A DNA stretch of 64,000 nucleotides from assembly GCA_914767715.1 (NCBI GenBank), contig OU612072.1, positions 3,842,001 to 3,906,000 on the forward strand. The letters are read 5' to 3'. The position numbers and the translations under genes are program-made. This stretch comes from Membranipora membranacea (Eukaryota; Bryozoa; Gymnolaemata; Cheilostomatida; Membraniporidae). Under the pieces are notes generated by a model, which saw only the letters and a list, made by a program, of their open reading frames with translations, made no database searches and had not been told where the DNA came from. This document shows, in pieces, positions 56,564 through 64,000 of this stretch (its first letter is position 1; every line of letters begins with the position of its first letter).

Positions 56564-59500
56564 TCAGATATCTTGTTCAAATGCGATTGATACTTCCCTC
56601 TCGACATGATTGATTTGCTCATAGAAAGTGGTAGTATCATTGTGATTGTGATCAGCACCTGAACAGGTAACACTATCGTTTACCTGCCCTTCATTATCAT
56701 CTACACTGTTAACAGCCTGACGGGATCCAAATATTGACGCCTCGTCGGTAGGCTGGACCGGATGGGAGGGTGGGACTGACTCGTCTGACTCATGACTGCT
56801 GGTCCCCTGGAGAGGTGACAGTTCTCCCAGAGCTGTGTATACTGCATCATCCCGACTTCTATCTAACCACTGATAAATATGGTCATTAGCGTCATTTCTC
56901 AGATTCTGAAGCTCAGTTTCATGGCTTTCCTCACCACGATTTTCTGGGCTGCTTCTGAGCAGGATTTTGCGCAAGTTCCTGTAAGAGAAAAGAAATAGGA
57001 ATAAGATACTTTCTTAATAAAAAATGCTTACCTGATTTGAACCAACATGATCATCGTAAAATCGGAAGGTCACACCCAAGTCCTCACAATACATTTCATT
57101 TCCTTTGTTTCCATTTTTGAAGGAAGTGATCACTCTTCCCATGTCGGGTATTCATTATTAGGTTTATGATCTTGACTTATAAGCAAATTCCTCCTGAATG
57201 TTGCAACCATGTCCAAAGAACAATATTTCATGTGAAACAAGAAGAAATTTACTATTGAAATTACCTTTTGCGAAGCCCCACCAAGACCATGACCAGGGCA
57301 GCTATCAGAGCAGGAACCAGAGCTGCTGGGATCACAAGGTATATATGTGTCATCACGCTCAGGCTCTCACTAACTGTCACATAGGAGGTAGTCTGGAATA
57401 TTTGAGCTACAAATCATAGAAAGTATCAACATTGACATGAATTCTTCTTTGTTTATTTCAACATTTAGTCAGTACCACATTATAACAGGCTGTTTGGGAC
57501 ACAAGTGGCAAGCTCCCTGCTTCAAACAAGACAATGTTTTCATTTTAACGTTTTCTTTATTGTGTTTTAACTGTGTTTTTATTATTTTTTTATTATAAGC
57601 TGATATATATATAAAAATATATAAACGGAATGAATAATGTCCATAAATGATATTACTCCAGGGACACCATCTCATCTGAAAGGGTAGTGATCATAGATAA
57701 TTATAATGAATAATTATACCAGACTTATAAAAAAGGTTTATTGTATTATTATTTTTATTATCATTATCATTATTAGGTCTATGGTAGTGTGTTATGATAA
57801 TAAGCATACCAGTATGATAAAATACTTACTGCTGCCCATAACTGATGTCACAGGTTTTTTTCCAGCCCCAAGCAGGGTTTTGGGGGTAGGCTGTGGTTTC
57901 GATGAAGTGTTTGCTGGTGTGGGGTTCTGAGTCGGATAATTTTTTGTTTTATTAGTGGCGAATCTTTCTGTCCCGTCTAAAATTCGAAATAGCAAGTAAG
58001 CATCTCAAAATGTATTTGGGCATTAGCAGTTTGCAACTTGAGGAAGATAGCATGTACATGTGTAACAAGTAATAAGTACACATACAGCAAATCAGGAGTC
58101 AATACTTAAAATTTATCATGACAATGATTTTGGCACATCTTGAGCTTTATTTTGACTAATCTTAAACTCATTTGTTGAGAATGTTTTACAGAACAACCAC
58201 ACATTGAAGGTAAATGTACAAATTGACAGTTTGACTTACCTGCGATTCTGACAGAACGTATGACGTCACGCTCACTGATGTATATAGTGTTACCACTCTT
58301 ATTCAGATAGAGAGATAGAGGCTGTTCATGAGGAGTAGGCCATACTATAAGCTCGCTCTCTGTTGTTGTGTTGTTAGATATATCCAGTTGTTTTATGACC
58401 GACCTTCTCTTTCTTTTGTTGTAATCCCTCGGGTTTTGGGTGATGATCACCTCCCCGGGACTGACTAAAGAAATTTTATCTCCTCTATCGTCTGATAGCT
58501 TCTGTATTTCCTTACTTTCAAGGTCGATAAATATGACACTATAACGCAGTGTGACAAACAATCGATTGCCACTTGTGTCAACTGCCATGTCGATTGGGAA
58601 ATACATCTTGTTTTCGTCTAATAATAAAGTTGAGACATTTCCTGACTGCAGATTGATCTCCCTGATTGCGTGATTGTTGTGATCGGTAACTAAAAATGAG
58701 TGGTTGGTATATTTTATAATATTGTAAGGCTGGTCAAATTTAGATTCAAGAAGTCGGCCATTTTTCAGCCCTGAGTTTCCACACTGTCCTGCAGCGGTGG
58801 TTGCGCTGCGTTGCTGCCGATTAACCATGCGGATACAGTTATTTCCATGATCAGCTATCAGAACTTGCGTGCTGCTGACTTGAGCAAACCCCGTTATCTC
58901 ATCAAACTGCGCGTTTTGCCGGACTCCATCCCGGTGGCCTTTAGTGCCTCCCCCGACGATATAGTGAGGACTCCTATCATCAGCTCTAATATATCCTAGA
59001 GATCCGACGTAAGAAGCAAGTAGCTGGGAGGGATCACTGACATCCTCTTCTAAGTGTGAGGCAGAGCTGGGGCGGGTGGAAGCGTATCTCTCAGGGGCTA
59101 ATAACGTCCTACAAGATACATGGGTCTACTCATAATTAACCAGATCTGGGATAAAGTCAACCTTTACAGTCAAAACATGCAATCTATAAGATCGATGTAA
59201 ATTTAATCATGGCGACACTCAACAACACTGAAGCGTATGGCACCAAAGTGCAGGTGGTCCACACTCCTAAGCAAAAACCTGATCTTTTACTGTGCCATTT
59301 CCCTTGTGGCCGTTTTCCCACCAGGCCATTTTATAAACATACCGTTTTATCAACATTCATTTTTCAGCCAAACCCGGTTTTAAACCAATTTTGGGAGCTT
59401 CTATCTCAAGAAAAGGTACATATTATACAGTATTGATGGATGAATCAAGTGTGTCTAGCCATCTCATAATAAGGCGGGTAATCCATACCGATAATTGTGA

Positions 59501-59924
59501 GCTGTCAGCGCAATCCAAAGGGTTACACACGAACAGCCATATTTTACGCTGATGAACAAGTGGCGCTTCATCAAGCCTTTGAATGTTCCACCAGCGTAGT
59601 TATTTCTAAAAAAACCTCTGAATTGTGTATCACTAGCAGATCCATGTCACTGACAATTAGTTGGTGAGACTGAGCTTATTTGCATGGTCATCCAAAACCG
59701 GAAAAACTGCCTGCGTTGAGAGAGTAAGACTTCTCTCTCTTTACTGTAAGTATTTTGGGCATAGAGACTTTTGCAATATCACTCGAGCAATTCAGAGGGA
59801 ACAAACTTGTTCTAAGAAAAGACTATTTTGATGTAAAGGCAAAGACTTACAGCTTAGCAAAATAAGCTCCAGACCACTTCGTAGCAAATGCAGTAAGGAA
59901 TAGTAATCCAAAGGTAGCTACCAT
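56564..59924 (-). CDS. NHL-repeat type I membrane receptor with ITAM-like tail, copy B
   Basis: The exons 59851-59924, 58240-59108, 57830-57976, 57265-57406 and 56564-56978 join in phase to 549 codons (548 aa). Every intron has the same phase as in copy A. A short signal peptide (MVATFGLLFLTAFATKWSGA) precedes the 869-nt NHL exon (residues 26-314), which is exactly as long as in copy A and almost identical at its N-terminal end. A Thr/Lys/Pro-rich stalk (316-363), a transmembrane helix at about 385-408 (IYLVIPAALVPALIAALVMV) with a basic stop-transfer RKR, and a 137-residue tail follow. The tail keeps YQWL-x8-YTAL (446-461), PLQGTSS and HPVQPTDEASIFGSR. I chose the start because it is the first in-frame ATG after a stop and gives a signal peptide. 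Function is unknown; a cell-surface recognition or signalling role is inferred. Confidence 0.88.
56828..56875 (-). other. ITAM-like motif of receptor copy B
   Basis: Codons for residues 446-461 read Y-Q-W-L, eight residues (DRSRDDAV), Y-T-A-L. Spacing and both tyrosines match copy A although about half of the intervening residues differ. Asp is at -3 of the first Tyr. Confidence 0.6.
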
Positions 59925-61245
59925 AATGCAAGTGAATATCCTTAATCTCCACTGGATTTCGTCATACAATCCTCAGGCTCACCTTCAACCTTCTTTGCCA
60001 TCGGTACCAGTATGGCAAATGCTGAATTTATTCTAAATGCTGCGCAGTAGATTTAAACGATAAAGTCTATAGATTCCACTGGCACCATAACAACATTATG
60101 CTTTGTTATGCAAATACAAAAGAGTTATATGACTCCACTGACTTCAATTACATCCTTGTTTGCATTTTCTCTTAGCATTTTATCAATCAATAGCATATAG
60201 CAATAGTAGAGCTCTTAGTATTGCCTCAAGGTCAGGCTAACAACGTGTCTCTGAAAGGAACTACCATGCTACACAGATGGGTGTTGCACATGGAAATTCA
60301 TGAAGTTTGTAGAATAGCTCAAGATTAATTTCCTAACCTATCTTTATCGCTACCATGAAAGCCATTACCACAACAGCCAATACTTTCATCAGACTGAAAT
60401 AACGTTGCGTTGCGACAAGTCATGTGACCTGCAGGGAGCCATCAAAACAAGCAAATAAACAAAATCGAGAGAATCTTTTATCTGGCTATATCTAAGGAAG
60501 TTATGCACATTCATCCTCAAAATTTTACAATTTGTACTTGGAGAAATTGACGGATATAATGTGAAAGTAAGAAGGTGATTGACCAATTAGCCCACAAGTT
60601 ATGAGTGAAAAACTATGGATAGATCACGTGTATTACACTGTGTGCTCTTATAGGTTAATCAAATGTCAGAATCAGAATGACAAACAGACCTGCCAACGGT
60701 CAGAACAGTGGCCAATATTCGAAGCTTTGTCTATAAACAGAATAAATGTTGATATCAGCAGCCTGTCTTCAGACATTCAGAGTGGAAATGAATGTTATAA
60801 TTCATGGAATATTGCTTGATCTCTATATAAAGGATAGAATCAGATTTTAGATAACTCTTACTCATGTTACAATGTATCTCAAGACTGACCAGATAAGTGA
60901 ACACTATAATCACTTTATTTCAGTCTAGGTAGCTTACATCATACAATTAATTATGACTAGGGTGCGTTTTTTTACAACAGAAAGATTGATGCCATGCCAT
61001 TGCGTTTATAGTCACTCTTTGCATCGATTGCTGTGTGGAAAATGATCGCACTTTTTTAAATGTATTTAAGGAGAAATATGACACAAAGTACTAGCTTTCA
61101 TTGTTTTCAGTATCAACCATTCATTATTACAAAAAAAGCAGAAATCAATACTTATGCACACTTTTCTGCTACCATTAAACATTTTCCATTCTATTGAAAG
61201 AAAGCATCATCGTACCAGACAAAATGGTGGAAAAGTTAAGCCACT
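59925..61245. other. Intergenic region between receptor copy B and the acidic-protein gene
   Basis: 1.3 kb with the 5' flank of copy B and the 3' flank of the next gene (both minus). A possible AATAAA for that gene is at 60914-60919 (minus). No gene was recognised. Confidence 0.6.
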
Positions 61246-63330
61246 TTAAATGCCTAACATGTCATCGATATCAAATTCATCGATCTCCGAGGCCTTCCTT
61301 TTACCTTTAATCTCCTCACCAGTGGACGTTACAGACCTGCCTGTAGTGGCCTTAGTTACAGCTGGTGAAGGTTTATTTGTAGTAACTATAGATGAGCTTG
61401 TAGTCGAGTGTTTGTGAGCTGAAGATGAGTGATGATGTCGAGAAGAGGATATGATGTCATCGCTACTGCTGTGCAGACCGGAGTCGAGCTTACGTCGCTT
61501 ACGGGATGAACTCGATGAGTGCCTCTTATCCTGCAAGAGAGAATGTCCGATTTGTTATCTTATGAAGTTTGGAGTAATGTTTAACTGGCCTTCAGCAAAG
61601 ACGGGGTAAAAAGTTGGGCAATTGAACAACAGGATGTTTGTAAATGGATGAATTGTCTAATGTAGTTTCTTAGGAATCGTTTCAACATGAAGCAGTATCG
61701 ACACCGAGCTGTAGTGAACAAGGTATGGTCGACTGGACTAAGGAAGCAAGCAATTTTTTGCTCTGTGTCAAGTACTCAAGCTGTGACCAGACCAGGCAAA
61801 ATTTAGAGTTTCATTTATCTTTCAACAACACCTAAGCCATCCCAGATCAAGATTGATTGGTGCCTTGAAGCATCAAACTTGCAGCATAATATAAAAAACA
61901 ACGTTCAGGTTACTTCTAGTTGGCTAGTGGGCTGGTAAGGTTCACCATAATACAATAAATAGATAGCCTTATCTGAGTAACTATACATAATGGTATTGTC
62001 AGATAAGTGTTGTAGCAACAGTGGAATAACAGGAACCCTCCTTAGTAAAACATTCCCTTCTTTGGGAATTCCTGAGTTGATTGCAGTACCCTCAGAAATT
62101 TAGTTTCACTTGGGTTTGTTGAGAAATTCACATTGAATTAATCAATTGGCGCATTGCACCATTCAGGAATATAAAAAAAACGCTAATATTTTGTTTTGCC
62201 AACCATCAACTATGGGCATTGTGTATTTTTAGGTAGGTGCAGCATTCAATGCGACACTAAAATAACTCATGAATTAGAGAGGGACAACTCCCCATGCTAC
62301 CATGGTAAAATTGGTCATCAGAGTTATATACCATTATATGTAAACTAACTCACCTTTTTCTGTTTTATGATCTGATCGAGCATAGCGCTGGAATCCTGAG
62401 CTTTAGCTATAAGTGCCTGTATACCAGCATCGAGTACATCCTGTGAGGGTAACTCTCCTTTAGACATCACTTTGAGATCACTGACTGAGTCCACTATGAC
62501 AGGTGTGACAGCCGGGTTATTGACAGGTGTGACAGCCGGGTTATTGACAGGTGTGGCGGGCTTACCCTCATCTTCTTCTTCTACAGGTGCTACGGGGTTA
62601 TCTACAGTTTTATCGATGGCAGTCTCTGATTGGGCCGTCTCAGCTGACCCATTTTCTTTGTTTTCTGATTGGTCAGATTTTGGCTGGTCTGTAGTCTGAG
62701 GTTCTGAGGTGATAATGTCAGCTGTTTTCGGGGCGTCATCATCGCTGTCTAAGTCCATGGCATCGTCATCGTTGATTTGTGCTTTTGTTGAGTTGTCAGG
62801 TTTGACAGCCTGTTCGTCTTTCTCCGCACCATCTTTCTGTCCTTCAGTTATTTCAGGTCGAGTATCTGTTTTTGTAGATTGAGGCTGAGTGGTATCTTTA
62901 ACTTCTTCAGGTACAGAACCTGTAGAATGAGTTCCTAGGGCTTTTGCAGTATCTTCTTTGGTGGCATCAGCTGAAAAATGTCATTGTGAATTCACAATTT
63001 CCGTCTATTGGTATGTGTGAGAATGGATGTTCTTTGCAGATGAATGCACATAAAAATGGCATTTTAGAGATTTCCATGAAGAGGTGGCACATAGTTTTGG
63101 AAAGCTATAGAGTTGGAAAACTAATATAGAGTTTTAAGTATAAGAATTCAAATATGCACTGAATGAAATCACTGATTAACACATGGTTTAGTATATGTTA
63201 TTTAATTCATACCTTTATCTGTACCTTCCGTTGACATGATATCTGATTTTGCTGCTGAGTCAGTCGGAGTCTCAGTGCTGACTTCTACTGCTGGTGATTT
63301 ACTATCTGCTGTCTCTACAGCTGTGTCAAC
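61246..63330 (-). CDS. Acidic low-complexity, probably nuclear protein (C-terminal part)
   Basis: The exons 63213-63330, 62354-62970 and 61246-61530 join in phase to about 339 residues ending in TAA. The 5' exons lie beyond the right edge. The sequence is rich in Glu, Asp, Thr, Ser and Lys with no globular domain for the first 240 residues, including a DDDAMDLDSDDD cluster. A short ordered-looking segment follows (LPSQDVLDAGIQALIAKAQD, then MLDQIIKQKK). Next is a Ser/His-rich stretch with basic clusters (SRKRRKLD, GKRKASE) that look like nuclear localisation signals. The end is a hydrophobic-acidic EIDEFDIDDMLGI. The short motifs may be partner-binding helices. I do not recognise the family; a chromatin or transcription role is a guess from composition only. 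Confidence 0.75.
62499..62557. repeat. 24-bp coding minisatellite
   Basis: Two exact tandem copies (62499-62522 and 62523-62546) and a partial third lie inside the acidic-protein gene. They encode NNPAVTPV on the minus strand and keep the frame. Confidence 0.9.
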
Positions 63331-64000
63331 CTGGGAGAATATAAGAAAAAAGTTACCTATGGGAAATGCAAGGACATCAATATAAGACTTACACTATATA
63401 CTATACTGACTCAATTTTTGAAGTGGTGCACAGATTTAGCTAGGGGAGGTATATTATCATATATGAATGAAAATGAGAAACACTTCTATTGGTACTGTTC
63501 GTGAACCTGTCGTTTACTGCCCCTAGAAATATCATAATTGTACGTTATATCGTAAGTTTAGTTGAACATCTTTCAAACATTGTTGCAATGATTATTATTT
63601 GCGACACTTTATTAGGCAACACAGGAAATTTATTCATAAAAATAACTTATTATGCTGTTGGTCAAATACATAACTGATAAACACAAAGCAATGATTGAAT
63701 CGCTTTGTTTAAATCTTGATCTGATATGCACTGTGTACCGAGCATCCCAGCACAAAGACCAACGCAGCGCGCGCACAAGTTAAAACTCTGAACATACAAC
63801 ATTCTTTTCTCAACTTTTTTCAGCATATTATAAAAAGCAAAAATATTATAGCAGATGTTTCAGACAATTTGAGATCCCTGACGGGTTAACATTTGTATTT
63901 CAAAGTTTCGCATAATGTGTGTCTGCCGAATAAATAATTTAAATGTTTTAAAATTTAATTAAGTACAAAGAAGAGTTTTCAAAAGTTTAAACACTTTGAA
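63331..64000. other. Upstream intron of the acidic-protein gene (right edge)
   Basis: The minus-strand acceptor at 63332-63331 is preceded by non-coding AT-rich sequence to the end of the window. No further exon was recognised. Confidence 0.6.

Noticed and set aside
59209-59436. 75-codon plus-strand frame inside copy B intron 1
   Set aside because: Antisense to a well-supported gene, with no recognisable content.

Overview
This is eukaryotic, intron-rich, AT-rich DNA (roughly 63-64% A+T by eye). The genes are split into short exons with canonical GT/AG junctions. An Otx homeobox gene points to an invertebrate or other non-vertebrate animal; I cannot name the species. No tRNA, rRNA, CRISPR or bacterial-type feature was found.

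Layout, left to right. (1) 365-6390, minus: SKI8/WDR61, a WD40 protein of the Ski/PAF1 complexes. Its last exon lies off the left edge, and two extra in-phase exons upstream may give alternative N-termini. (2) 6610-14503: about 7.9 kb with the Otx 3' flank, a diverged tandem duplication and homopolymer C/G runs. (3) 14504-30941, minus: a complete four-coding-exon Otx gene (422 aa) with a K50 paired-class homeodomain and a 10.9-kb first coding intron. (4) 30963-37404: shared 5' flank of Otx and ZFPL1, which are divergent; it holds two perfect palindromes. (5) 37405-43148, plus: complete eight-exon ZFPL1 (327 aa), a Golgi membrane zinc-finger protein. (6) 44572-51763 and 56564-59924, both minus: two tandem paralogous genes for single-pass type I membrane proteins. 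Each has a signal peptide, an NHL beta-propeller encoded by one 869-nt exon, a Ser/Thr/Pro stalk, a transmembrane helix and a cytoplasmic tail. Both tails carry a motif of the form YQWL-x8-YxxL, which fits the ITAM consensus. (7) 61246 to about 63330, minus: the C-terminal part of an acidic, low-complexity, probably nuclear protein that runs off the right edge.

Mobile DNA is concentrated around the receptor pair. An intron of the left copy carries a 5'-truncated LINE (minus strand, 45703 to about 49985). That LINE is itself interrupted by a 2.4-kb terminal-inverted-repeat element (46360-48740). Between the two receptors is a clean 472-bp MITE with a 9-bp target-site duplication (52377-52848). 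Several near-perfect palindromes with very short spacers are scattered through the window.

The receptor pair is the most interesting content: secreted-type NHL propellers joined to a tyrosine-based signalling tail, duplicated in tandem. The other genes are conserved housekeeping or developmental genes with no evident functional link to it. All exon calls come from reading splice sites, phase and similarity to remembered families. No database search was run.
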